From positions 310,001-374,000 of the forward strand of contig NZ_QUGI01000003.1 of the NCBI RefSeq assembly GCF_003478995.1: DNA of 64,000 nt. Reading direction: 5' to 3'. Of the stretch, positions 41,814 through 50,185 are shown in pieces. Numbering within the stretch: the first letter of the stretch is position 1; each line of letters begins with the position of its first letter. Made by a program: the position numbers and the translations under genes. The DNA comes from Pseudoflavonifractor sp. AF19-9AC. GTDB lineage: Bacteria; Bacillota; Clostridia; Oscillospirales; Oscillospiraceae. The notes beneath the pieces were generated by a model. That model saw only the letters and a program-made list of their open reading frames with translations, did no database searches and was not told the DNA's origin.

Positions 41814-43274
41814 ATGGAACACGATCAGCAAAGGATGCAGCAGCTGGAAGAGGAAAACTTCTGCCTGCGGGAAATTATCCAGCATGTCAGCGAAGGCGTA
41901 ATTCTCACCGACCGCGCCTGCCAGATCACCGTCTTCAACCCAGCAAAAGAACAGATGGAACAGATGAAGGCGGAGGATGTGCTGGGAAAGATCTCCTGGG
42001 ACGCCTATTCCCACTCCAGCAAGGAGCAGTCGGAGCACAAACGGGTATTTGACACCGGAAAGCCCATCCTCAATGCCTACCGTCCCCACGCCTACGTGGG
42101 GGACATTCCCATTTACATCCATTACAGCACCTATCCGGTCATCCGGGAAGGAGAGACTCTGGGGGTCTACACCATCAGCCGGAACGAAACCATTCTGCGG
42201 GAGCTGCTGTATGAGACCATTGAGCACAAGCGACTTCTGAGCAAAGAGGACACCAAGCGGCTGGAGCTGGTGGGCAAGGCACCGGGCACCCATTACACCT
42301 TTTCCGATCTGGTGGGCAGCTCTCCGGCCATGAAAAATCTCATCCGAGAGGCCCAGACCGTAGCGCCCCTCAACACCCCCGTCCTCATCACCGGTGAAAC
42401 AGGCACCGGCAAGGAAGTGCTGGCTCAGAGCATCCACAATTTCGGCCGGGAGCGGAAAAAATTTGTGGCCATCAACTGCGCCGCCATTCCGGAAAATCTG
42501 GTGGAGAGCGTCCTGTTCGGAACGGTGAAGGGGGCCTACACCGGCTCTGTGGACCGCATCGGCCTCTTTCAGGAGGCCGGGGACGGCACCCTTTTTCTGG
42601 ATGAGATCAACTCCATGAGTACCCTAATGCAGGCAAAGCTCCTGCGCGCCCTTCAGGAGCGCTGCGTCCGCCCTGTGGGCAGCACCCGGGAGTACCCCAT
42701 CCAGTGCCGCCTCATCTGTGCCAGCAACGAGGAGCCCCAAACCCTCCTCCAGGAAAAACGGCTGCGCAGCGACCTGTTCTACCGCATCTCCGGCTTCTGC
42801 CTCTCCATCCCGCCTCTCCGGACCCGAAGCGGCGACACGGTGGAGCTGGCCCAACTGTTTATCAAGCTCTACAACAAGGAATTCGGCAAGCATGTCCAGC
42901 GCATGTCCCCCGACCTGGAGGACTGGCTGCGGCAGGGTCTCTGGCCGGGCAACATCCGCGAATTGCAAAATGTCATTCAAAACATGATGCTGCGGGTGGG
43001 CGAGACAGAGGAAGAAGTCACCTATGACCACATCCCCTCCTATGCCCGTCCCGTCCAGACCACTCCCTCCAATCTTCCCCCGGAGGCAGATTCTGCCGCC
43101 CGGCAGTGGGATTTAAACGGCCTGCTCCGCAGCTACCAGCGTCAACTGCTCACCCAGGCTCTCTCCCAAAGCGGCGGAAACATTACCCGGGCGGCGGCCA
43201 GTCTTGGCATTGGGCGGCAGAACCTGCTGGCCCGCATGAAGCGGCTGAATGTGGATAAGCCCAAGAAAGAGTGA
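41814..43274 (+). CDS. Sigma-54-dependent activator 1 (PAS-AAA-Fis)
   Basis: A 486-residue enhancer-binding protein. It has an N-terminal PAS-like sensor (about 15-130, VSEGVILTDRACQITVFNPA), a AAA+ domain with GETGTGKE (about 193), and Walker B TLFLDEIN (about 261), then a C-terminal Fis helix-turn-helix (GGNITRAAASLGIGRQNLLARM). The sigma-54 contact loop reads GAYTGS instead of the usual GAFTGA. A sigma-54 promoter lies 120 bases downstream, before the lyase operon, its likely target. It is closely similar to the activator at 54.6 kb. Confidence 0.9.
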   Translation: MEHDQQRMQQLEEENFCLREIIQHVSEGVILTDRACQITVFNPAKEQMEQMKAEDVLGKISWDAYSHSSKEQSEHKRVFDTGKPILNAYRPHAYVGDIPIYIHYSTYPVIREGETLGVYTISRNETILRELLYETIEHKRLLSKEDTKRLELVGKAPGTHYTFSDLVGSSPAMKNLIREAQTVAPLNTPVLITGETGTGKEVLAQSIHNFGRERKKFVAINCAAIPENLVESVLFGTVKGAYTGSVDRIGLFQEAGDGTLFLDEINSMSTLMQAKLLRALQERCVRPVGSTREYPIQCRLICASNEEPQTLLQEKRLRSDLFYRISGFCLSIPPLRTRSGDTVELAQLFIKLYNKEFGKHVQRMSPDLEDWLRQGLWPGNIRELQNVIQNMMLRVGETEEEVTYDHIPSYARPVQTTPSNLPPEADSAARQWDLNGLLRSYQRQLLTQALSQSGGNITRAAASLGIGRQNLLARMKRLNVDKPKKE

Positions 43275-43278
43275 ATCA

Positions 43279-43316
43279 AAACGGGTGTATTAAAATAATA
43301 CACCCGTTTCTTTTTT
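43279..43316 (+). terminator. Terminator and possible activator site
   Basis: AAACGGGTGTATTA/TAATACACCCGTTT, a 14-bp perfect palindrome followed by CTTTTTTG. It ends the activator gene, but it also lies about 85-115 bases upstream of the sigma-54 promoter, where an enhancer-binding site is expected. Confidence 0.8.
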
Positions 43317-43393
43317 GTTCTCTTCCTCGTCCCGTTTTGGTACTGGTTTGGCTTCTCTGTCTTCTTTTTGCCCCCTCTGGCCTGAGAAAACAG

Positions 43394-43410
43394 TTGGCAC
43401 AGAGGTTGCT
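43394..43410 (+). promoter_or_regulatory. Sigma-54 promoter of the lyase/aconitase-X operon
   Basis: TTGGCAC-AGAGG-TTGCT agrees with the -24/-12 consensus (TGGCAC, TTGC), with GG and GC exactly ten bases apart. It lies 76 bases before the first gene of the operon. Confidence 0.85.
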
Positions 43411-43485
43411 TTTTATAAAAGCAGTCAGGCAGTTCCTTTTGCTGGTCTGCCCCAAAACACTTCAATTGACAGAGGAGATAACGCT

Positions 43486-44394
43486 ATGGCAGAACTTGAC
43501 AAGATCCAGCGTGTAACCATTGTGGGAATCGGCACCCAGGGCTCCATGATCGCTTTCCGCAACGCGCTGTATGGAAAAACCGTGGTGGGTTACAGCCGCA
43601 CTGAGGCCTCAATTCAGACCTGCAAAAACAAAATTGAGAAGTGGCTGGCCTATTTTATGGAGGAGGGCCGGCTGAACCAGGAGGAGGCGGACGCCCTGCG
43701 CAGCCGCATCTCCTACGCCCGTACTCTGGAGGAGGCCTGCAAGGACGCCCAGTTGGTGGTGGAAAACGTTCCGGAGAAAATCGAGGTCAAGCAGGCCGTC
43801 TTTGAGCAGCTGGACCAGGTGTGTCCTCCCGACTGCTACCTGAACTCCAACACCTCCTCTCTCCTGATGAGCGACATCTATGCCCGGGTCTCCGACCACC
43901 GGAAGACGCTGACCTTCTCCGTGGACCACGACGACCCCATCCGCAACAACTACCTGGAGATGATGTGGAACCCCAGCACCTCCGAGGAGACCAAAAAGGC
44001 CGCCCTGGCCCACTACCACACCCTGGGCTTTGAGCCGGTAGTGACCGAGCACGAGATCAAGGGCTACTCCATCAACCGGGTATGGCGGGCTGTGAAGCGG
44101 GAGTGCCTCTACCTGTGGGCCAACGGCTACACCGATCCCGCCGAGTTTGACCGGGGCTGGATGATCGAGTGGAACACCAACATCGGCCCCTTCAAACTGA
44201 TGGACCTCATCGGCCTGGAGACCATCTACAACATCGAAAATTCCTATTACGCCGCCAGCGGCGACGAGCGGGACAAGCCGCCGGCCAAGCTCAAGGAGAT
44301 GATCGACGCCGGCCACCTGGGCATGAAGTCGGGCAGCGGCTTCTACTCCGGCTACGACACCGAGGCGGGCAACCTGTCCGTGGACCACAAATAA
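43486..44394 (+). CDS. 3-hydroxyacyl-CoA dehydrogenase-like NAD enzyme
   Basis: A 302-residue NAD(P)-dependent dehydrogenase of the 3-hydroxyacyl-CoA dehydrogenase superfamily, which also includes carnitine and gulonate dehydrogenases. Features: Rossmann loop GIGTQG (14-19), VVENVPEK (about 91), and SNTSSLLMS. The catalytic His motif (H-x-x-N-P in classical members) is altered to SVDHDDP around His148, so the histidine is out of its usual register and the substrate is probably not an acyl-CoA. ATG at 43,486 follows GAGGAG; an upstream frame extension lacks support. First gene of the sigma-54 operon. Confidence 0.75.
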   Translation: MAELDKIQRVTIVGIGTQGSMIAFRNALYGKTVVGYSRTEASIQTCKNKIEKWLAYFMEEGRLNQEEADALRSRISYARTLEEACKDAQLVVENVPEKIEVKQAVFEQLDQVCPPDCYLNSNTSSLLMSDIYARVSDHRKTLTFSVDHDDPIRNNYLEMMWNPSTSEETKKAALAHYHTLGFEPVVTEHEIKGYSINRVWRAVKRECLYLWANGYTDPAEFDRGWMIEWNTNIGPFKLMDLIGLETIYNIENSYYAASGDERDKPPAKLKEMIDAGHLGMKSGSGFYSGYDTEAGNLSVDHK

Positions 44395-44412
44395 GCAGAA
44401 GGGGCGTTCATC

Positions 44413-45615
44413 ATGGAACTGACCGCATATCAGCAGGAGCTGCTGGACGGCGTCTGGGGCAAGGGCAAGTCTATGGCCATGCAGATCCTGGTGGGCATCG
44501 GCAAATGCTTTGACGCGCCCCGTCTGGTGCCCATTACCCGGGCCCACGTATCCCTCAGCGCCCAGGAGGCCGACCTGTGGTTCTCCGGCAAGCTGCTGGC
44601 GGCGGGGGCCAGCTGCGCCGTCCCGCCCACCGTCAATCCGGGCTACTCCCTGGACTACTTCGGCGGGCAGATCAGCGAGGCGGCGGTGGAGAATATGCGC
44701 CAGGTGGACCAGACCTACCGTCAGCTGGGCGCCCGGATGACCTACAGCTGCACCCCCTATCTGGGTGATAACGTCCCGGATTGTGGGGAAATCGTGGCCT
44801 TCTCCGAGACCAACGCCACCATTTTCGTCAACTCCGTGCTGGGGGCTCGCACCAACCGGGAGAGTGCAGCCAGCGCCCTATGCGCCGCGGTGACCGGCTT
44901 CACCCCGGAGTACGGCATGCTGCTGGAGGAAAACCGTTTTGCCACCGTGGCCGTGGAGGTTCAGGCCACCCTCCGCAGTGACTTTGACTACGCCGTTCTG
45001 GGCCTGATGGGCAAGAAAATCGGCAAGGGCGTCCCCGCCTTTCTGGGTCTGCCCCGGGAGATTTCCACCGAGGCCCTCATTGCTCTGGGCACCCAGCTGA
45101 ATGTCTCCGGCAGCTTCGACCTCTTCCACATCCCCGGCGTCACGGCGGAGGTACGGGACATGCAGGACGCCTTCGGCGGAAGGGATCCGCAGCGCCGGGT
45201 GGTCATTACCGACGAGGACCTGGAAAAGGCCCTGGAGACCTTCTCCCCCAGCCCCTCCGGCCCCATTGAATACTGCATCCTGGGCTGCCCCCACTACACC
45301 CTTTCTCAGCTGGAGGAGGTAGCCGAACTGCTGGCCCAAAAGGCCTCCCAGGTCCCCATTTACATTCTTACTTCCTCCACCGTCAAGGCCAGAGCCCGGG
45401 AATGCGGCCTGGAACAGCGCCTTCTGGATCTGGGCGCTCAGCTCATCCCCGACACCTGCGTAGATGAGGCCTGCTGCTGGGGCTATCTGGCGGGCCGGCC
45501 GGGTGTGACCGATTCTCCAAAGGGGGCCTACTATATGGAGACCTCCGGCATCCAGTTGGCGGTGCGGGACCGGGCTACCTGCATCCGCTGGGCACAGAAC
45601 GGGAGCGTATGCTGA
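44413..45615 (+). CDS. Aconitase X, large (catalytic) subunit
   Basis: A 400-residue AcnX catalytic subunit. Recognisable regions are the opening LTAYQQELLDG and GKGKSMAMQILVGIGKCF, then APRLVPITRAHVS, FSETNATIFVNSVLGARTNRE, and the C-terminal CPHYTLSQLEEVAELL and TSSTVKARA. Characterised AcnX enzymes dehydrate cis-3-hydroxyproline in bacteria or mevalonate 5-phosphate in archaea. The split form, with the swivel domain as a separate gene one base downstream, is the two-subunit type. Combination with lyase-fold genes suggests dehydration of another hydroxy acid here. Confidence 0.85.
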   Translation: MELTAYQQELLDGVWGKGKSMAMQILVGIGKCFDAPRLVPITRAHVSLSAQEADLWFSGKLLAAGASCAVPPTVNPGYSLDYFGGQISEAAVENMRQVDQTYRQLGARMTYSCTPYLGDNVPDCGEIVAFSETNATIFVNSVLGARTNRESAASALCAAVTGFTPEYGMLLEENRFATVAVEVQATLRSDFDYAVLGLMGKKIGKGVPAFLGLPREISTEALIALGTQLNVSGSFDLFHIPGVTAEVRDMQDAFGGRDPQRRVVITDEDLEKALETFSPSPSGPIEYCILGCPHYTLSQLEEVAELLAQKASQVPIYILTSSTVKARARECGLEQRLLDLGAQLIPDTCVDEACCWGYLAGRPGVTDSPKGAYYMETSGIQLAVRDRATCIRWAQNGSVC

Positions 45616-45616
45616 G

Positions 45617-46039
45617 ATGAATGAGACATTCTCCTGCCGGGAAATTTCCCGGGGAATCGTGGAGGGAGAGGTGCTCCTCTCCCAGGACCAGATTTTGTTT
45701 TACCACGCCGACCCGGCCACCGGAGTCATCACCGAACGGGGCCACTGTCTGGAGGGAATCAGTGTCAAGGGAAAGATCCTGGTCTTCCCCGGCGGAAAGG
45801 GCAGCTCGGTGGTTCAGATGGACGGCATGTATAAGCTGGAACAGCACGGCACCGCCCCCCTGGGCCTCATTGTCCGGGAGCCGGACACCGTGCTGGTCTC
45901 CAGCGCCATTATTATGGAGCTGCCCATGGTGGATCGGGTAGAGGAATCCTTTTATGACACCATTCAGAACGGTGACCGGATCCGGATTGACACGGAGCAC
46001 CAGGTCATCCAGCTTTTGGAAAGGAGACGTGACCTTTGA
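45617..46039 (+). CDS. Aconitase X, small (swivel) subunit
   Basis: A 140-residue swivel-domain protein (DUF126 type) with the family segments GEVLLSQDQILFYHADP, LVFPGGKGSSVVQ and GDRIRIDTEHQVI. It completes the AcnX active site together with the preceding gene, from which it is separated by one base. The end overlaps the TTG start of the first lyase-fold gene, so all are translationally coupled. Confidence 0.85.
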   Translation: MNETFSCREISRGIVEGEVLLSQDQILFYHADPATGVITERGHCLEGISVKGKILVFPGGKGSSVVQMDGMYKLEQHGTAPLGLIVREPDTVLVSSAIIMELPMVDRVEESFYDTIQNGDRIRIDTEHQVIQLLERRRDL

Positions 46040-47544
46040 ATGCTGTTCGATTGACCGGACATGACCTGACGCTGCAGGACCTGTATGCCATTGCCTGCGA
46101 GGGCTGTCCAGTGGAGATTGACCCTGCGGCCTATCAGCGTCTGGCCCAGGGGCGGCAGACCATGCTGAAGCTGGCCCACCAGGGCAAGGCCATTTACGGC
46201 TTTAACCGGGGTGTGGGCTGGAACAAGGACCGGGGCGTGGACGAGGACGCCCTGGAACTGGAAAACCAGAAAGTCATCCGCAGCCACGCCCTGGGGCTGC
46301 CCCCTTACAACACCGTGGAAGAGGTCCGGGCCATGATGGCTATTCGGCTGAACAACCTGCTCATCGGCGCCTCCTGCTCCACCGATGAACTGGCCAACCG
46401 CTACCGGGATTTTCTCAACCACGGCATTACGCCCCAGGTCCCCAAGCGGGGCTCGGTGGGTGAGGCAGACATCACCACCATCACCCACATGGGCATGGCC
46501 TTTGCCGGGGAGGGCATGGTCCACTACCGCGGCCAGCTGGTGGAGGCCCGTCAGGCCATTGAAGCGGAGGGTCTTCCACCCTACCGCTGGGCACTGAAAG
46601 ACGCCCACACCGTCATGCTCTCCAACTGCCAGGGCGAGGCCACCACCGCTCTTCTCCTCAAGGAGGCGGAGGAGCTGGTGAAGATGTCCGACCTCATCTT
46701 CTGCCTGGACTACGAGGGGCTCAACGGCAACATCGAGGCCATGGGCGAGGAAGTAAACCAGCTGCGCGGCCTGCCCGGCCAGATTGAGTGCGCCGCCCGC
46801 TGCCGCCGCTATCTGGAGGGCAGCTACCTCTATGAGGACCACCCTGACCGGGCGCTCCAGGACCCCCTCACCTTCCGGGGCGGCTTCACCATTACCGGTA
46901 CGGTGATGGACGCCATCCACTACATTCAGGACTATCTGAGCATCCAGCTCAACTCCCCCTCGGACAACCCCTGCATCATGCCGGGCACAGATGAGCTGTA
47001 CGTCAACTCCAACTTTGAGACCACCACCCTGTCCGTGGGGGTGGAGATGCTGGCCATTGCCCTGGGCCACCTGGCCCGCTCCATCAATTACCGCATGATT
47101 AAGATGAGCGGTCCTCAGTTTACCGGCCTGACCCGCTTCCTGGCCCCCCGGGACGGGAAGGCCCTGGGCTACGCCCAGGTACAGGACACTTTCTCCGCCC
47201 TGGATGCGGAAAACCGCCTGCTGATCAATCCCTCCTCCGTGGATTTCTTCACCATCGAGGGCGACATTGAGGACCACGCCAGCAACCTGCCTCTGGCCGC
47301 CGCCAAGGCTCTCCGCCTGGTGGACAACCTGCGCTATCTGGTGGGTATGGAGGCCCTGTACGCTGCCCAGGCCGTGGATCTGCGGGACAACATCCACCTG
47401 GGCAAGTACACCCAGATCGCCTACGAGGTCATCCGGGAGAAGATCCCCACTCTGGACGAGCCCCGGGGCATCAGCGGTGACATCTTGAAGGCCTATGACC
47501 TGATTCGCTCCGGCGCGCTTCTGGAGCGGATTGAGACGGTATGA
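46036..47544 (+). CDS. HAL-fold lyase paralog A lacking the MIO triad
   Basis: A 502-residue protein of the histidine/phenylalanine ammonia-lyase fold. It keeps Tyr54 (YGFNRGVG), RSHALG, the SPSDNP segment, an Arg in QDPLTFR, and Glu412 (IEDHASN). The loop that normally reads GSVG-ASG, from which the MIO electrophile forms, is GSVG-EAD (residues 139-145), and the usual Tyr of QD-x-Y is Leu278. It therefore cannot form MIO. It probably catalyses an elimination that does not need it. TTG start with AAGGAGA, overlapping the AcnX small subunit. Confidence 0.8.
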   Translation: MNAVRLTGHDLTLQDLYAIACEGCPVEIDPAAYQRLAQGRQTMLKLAHQGKAIYGFNRGVGWNKDRGVDEDALELENQKVIRSHALGLPPYNTVEEVRAMMAIRLNNLLIGASCSTDELANRYRDFLNHGITPQVPKRGSVGEADITTITHMGMAFAGEGMVHYRGQLVEARQAIEAEGLPPYRWALKDAHTVMLSNCQGEATTALLLKEAEELVKMSDLIFCLDYEGLNGNIEAMGEEVNQLRGLPGQIECAARCRRYLEGSYLYEDHPDRALQDPLTFRGGFTITGTVMDAIHYIQDYLSIQLNSPSDNPCIMPGTDELYVNSNFETTTLSVGVEMLAIALGHLARSINYRMIKMSGPQFTGLTRFLAPRDGKALGYAQVQDTFSALDAENRLLINPSSVDFFTIEGDIEDHASNLPLAAAKALRLVDNLRYLVGMEALYAAQAVDLRDNIHLGKYTQIAYEVIREKIPTLDEPRGISGDILKAYDLIRSGALLERIETV

Positions 47545-47574
47545 CGGTCACCCGGTTCAAAAGGAGAATGAACG

Positions 47575-49083
47575 ATGGAAACACTTGTACTAAACGGCAG
47601 CAATCTGACTTTGGAGGCTCTGCATGAGGTGGCCTGCAACGGCCGCCCGGTGGAGATTGCCCCCGAGGCTTACGCCCGTCTGGCCCACGGCCGCCAGGTG
47701 ATGCAGGATCTGGCCCAGGGCGGCAAAGCCATCTACGGCTTTAACCGGGGAGTGGGCTGGAACAAAGACCAGGACATTGACGCGGACTATTTTGAAACCC
47801 AGAATCTGAAAATCATCCGCAGCCACACCCTGGGCATGGCTCCCTACAACACCGACGAAGAGGTCCGGGCCATGATGGCCATCCGGCTGAACAACATGCT
47901 CATCGGTGCCTCCTGCGCCTCGGATGATTTGGCCCACAGCTACCGGGACTTTTTGAACCACGGTCTTACCCCCCGGGTACCCCGGCGGGGCTCGGTGGGC
48001 GAGGCGGACATCACCACCATCTCCCACATGGGCCTGGCCTTTATCGGTGAGGGCGAGGTGAGCTACAAGGGAGACATCGTCCCCACCCGCCAGGCCATAG
48101 AGGCTGAGGGGCTCAAGCCTCTGCACCTCACTCTGAAGGACGCCCACACCATCATCCTCTCCAACTGCCAGGGCGAGGCCATGGCCGCCTCCCTGGTCTG
48201 GCAGGCAGAGCACCTGGTGAAAATGTCCGACCTCATCTTCTGTCTGGACTATGAGGGCTTAAACGGCAACATCGAGGCCATGGGCGAGGAAGTGAACAAG
48301 CTGCGCGGCCTGCCCGGCCAGATGGAGTGCGCCGCCCGGTGCCGCCGGTATCTGGAGGGCAGCTACCTCCACGAGGACCACCCCGACCGCGCCCTTCAGG
48401 ACCCCCTGACCTTCCGGGGCGGCTTCACCATCACCGGCACAGTGGTGGATGCCCTCAGCTTCGTTAAGCGCATTCTCAGCATCCAGCTCAATTCCCCCTC
48501 GGATAACCCCTGCATCATCCCCGGGACAGACCATCTGTATGTAAACTCCAATTTTGAGACCACCTCTCTGGCGGTGGGTGTGGAGATGCTCTCCATCGCC
48601 CTGGGCCACCTGTCCCGGGCCATCAACTACCGGCTCATCAAGATGGGCTCCCCGGAATTTACCGGTCTGCCCCGCTTCCTGGCCCCCCGGGACGGCAGCG
48701 CCCACGGTTATTCCACCATTCAAAACACCTACTCCGCCATTGACGCGGAGAACCGCAGCCTCATCAATCCCTCCTCTGTGGACTTTTATCACATGCAGGG
48801 CGGCATTGAGGACCACGCCAGCAACCTGCCTCTGGTGTGCTCCAGAGGTCTGCAGCTGGTGGATAACCTGCGCTATCTGGTGGGTATGGAGGCTCTGACT
48901 GCCGCCCAGGCTGTGGATCTGCGGGGCAACATCCATCTGGGTAAGTACACAAAGATTGCCTACGACACCATCCGCGCGGTCATCCCCACCCTATCCAGCG
49001 GACGGAATGTCTTCGAGGACATCCGGGATGCCTATGAACTGATTCGCTCGGAGCGGCTTCTGGAAGAAATCGACCAGCTTTGA
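47575..49083 (+). CDS. HAL-fold lyase paralog B lacking the MIO triad
   Basis: Also 502 residues, aligned residue for residue with paralog A over most of its length (YGFNRGVGWNKD, RSHTLG, GSVGEAD at 139-145, QDPLTFRGG, IEDHASN), clearly a tandem duplication. The same EAD in place of ASG and Leu in place of Tyr occur here. Differences cluster near residues 65-75 and 290-300. The two may form a hetero-oligomer or act on related substrates. AAAAGGAG lies before the ATG, 30 bases after paralog A. A bidirectional terminator follows. Confidence 0.8.
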   Translation: METLVLNGSNLTLEALHEVACNGRPVEIAPEAYARLAHGRQVMQDLAQGGKAIYGFNRGVGWNKDQDIDADYFETQNLKIIRSHTLGMAPYNTDEEVRAMMAIRLNNMLIGASCASDDLAHSYRDFLNHGLTPRVPRRGSVGEADITTISHMGLAFIGEGEVSYKGDIVPTRQAIEAEGLKPLHLTLKDAHTIILSNCQGEAMAASLVWQAEHLVKMSDLIFCLDYEGLNGNIEAMGEEVNKLRGLPGQMECAARCRRYLEGSYLHEDHPDRALQDPLTFRGGFTITGTVVDALSFVKRILSIQLNSPSDNPCIIPGTDHLYVNSNFETTSLAVGVEMLSIALGHLSRAINYRLIKMGSPEFTGLPRFLAPRDGSAHGYSTIQNTYSAIDAENRSLINPSSVDFYHMQGGIEDHASNLPLVCSRGLQLVDNLRYLVGMEALTAAQAVDLRGNIHLGKYTKIAYDTIRAVIPTLSSGRNVFEDIRDAYELIRSERLLEEIDQL

Positions 49084-49104
49084 TTGCTGTCTTGCCAAAA
49101 CGAA

Positions 49105-49142
49105 AAAAGTCCGCCTGTTCCGTTTGGAACAGGCGGACTTTT
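49105..49142. terminator. Bidirectional terminator between converging operons
   Basis: AAAAGTCCGCCTGTTCC with its exact complement around a GTTT loop (17-bp stem), with A-run and T-run on the two sides. Confidence 0.9.
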
Positions 49143-49171
49143 CTTATGCAGTCTTATGCTTTGTTTCCCGC

Positions 49172-50155
49172 TCACTTGATGGGGGTACGGGTAATGGCAC
49201 CCTTGGGGCAGTTCTCGGTGCAGACCGTGCAGCCCCAGCACTTCGCCGGGTCAAAGGAGACCTTCTTGTCCTCTCCCATGGTAAAGGCCTGGAAGTTACA
49301 GACCTGGGTGCAGCGTCCGCAGTTGATGCAGCGGCTCTCGTCCCAGTGGATCTGCCAGTAGGCTCTGGGATACTTTCCCTGGGAGCCCAGCTTTTTGGCC
49401 ATCTGGATGGGATAGCAGGAGGGGCAGTCGCAGTTGCAGAAGCCGCCCTCCTCCTCGGGCTTGCCGTTGGGCATCAGGCCGCGCTTGTTCCACTCATGGA
49501 GCAGCTCCACAGCCTGCTCGGCGGTGATCCGCTGGCCGTGGCCACGGTCCCAGGCGGAGTTGTCATCGTGACGGAAGTGGATGCACACGTCCCGGGGCTT
49601 GTCGGTCACGTCCATCATGTACTTGCAGTTGCAGGGGACGCGGCAGATGAAGTCCTGCTTCATGACAGCCTCACAGGCCTCTTCCAGGGTCATAAAATCC
49701 CCGTCGTGCATGAAGACGTCCTCGCCCCGCATTTTCGCCTTGACCACATCCTCATAATAGGACATATACACTTCCAGGTCCCACTGGTTCATCAGCTCCC
49801 GGCGGGCCCGGGGAATGCGGACATACTCCTCATACTCAAACTGAGCATAGTAGGGGAAGCGGCTGTAAAAATCGGTCACCTGATACTGCAGGCCGCCGTT
49901 TTCATCCCGTACCTTGCACAGCACAGCCCGGGAATAGGCAGAGGCGATGAGCGCCTCGGGGCACCGGGCCAGACCGGCCTCCCCGATCCGCTTCTCCAAC
50001 TCCTTTTCCGGGATGCACTCCTTTTCCATCAGCAGGATCAGCTTGAGCTCCTGCTGGGAGAGCATCTTCAGGGCCTCCGGCCGAAACTGTACCGGCGTAT
50101 CAAACAGGTCCAGGGCCTTGTTCTTCTCCTCCATGGTCAGCTGCTTCAATTCCAT
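49172..50155 (-). CDS. Iron-sulfur protein with two C-terminal 4Fe-4S motifs
   Basis: About 327 residues. The C-terminus has two ferredoxin motifs, CINCGRCTQVC and CWGCTVCTENC. The middle holds further conserved cysteines and histidines (CRVPCNCKYM, DVCIHF, then FCNCDCPSCYP), as in a family of anaerobic electron-transfer proteins that may hold an extra cluster. The N-terminal 150 residues look like a helical/winged domain. Last gene of the arm with the third lyase-fold protein, so it may feed electrons to or from the product. ATG at 50,155 is best placed behind GGAGGAGG; another lies at 50,173. Confidence 0.75.
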   Translation of the reverse strand: MELKQLTMEEKNKALDLFDTPVQFRPEALKMLSQQELKLILLMEKECIPEKELEKRIGEAGLARCPEALIASAYSRAVLCKVRDENGGLQYQVTDFYSRFPYYAQFEYEEYVRIPRARRELMNQWDLEVYMSYYEDVVKAKMRGEDVFMHDGDFMTLEEACEAVMKQDFICRVPCNCKYMMDVTDKPRDVCIHFRHDDNSAWDRGHGQRITAEQAVELLHEWNKRGLMPNGKPEEEGGFCNCDCPSCYPIQMAKKLGSQGKYPRAYWQIHWDESRCINCGRCTQVCNFQAFTMGEDKKVSFDPAKCWGCTVCTENCPKGAITRTPIK

Positions 50156-50185
50156 TTGGGAATCCTCCTCCATATTCCTTCCAGA

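Noticed and set aside
43315..43485. N-terminal extension of the dehydrogenase from 43,315
   Set aside because: It would begin upstream of the sigma-54 promoter's transcription start and encodes a Ser/Pro-rich segment; the ATG at 43,486 with GAGGAG matches the Rossmann start.
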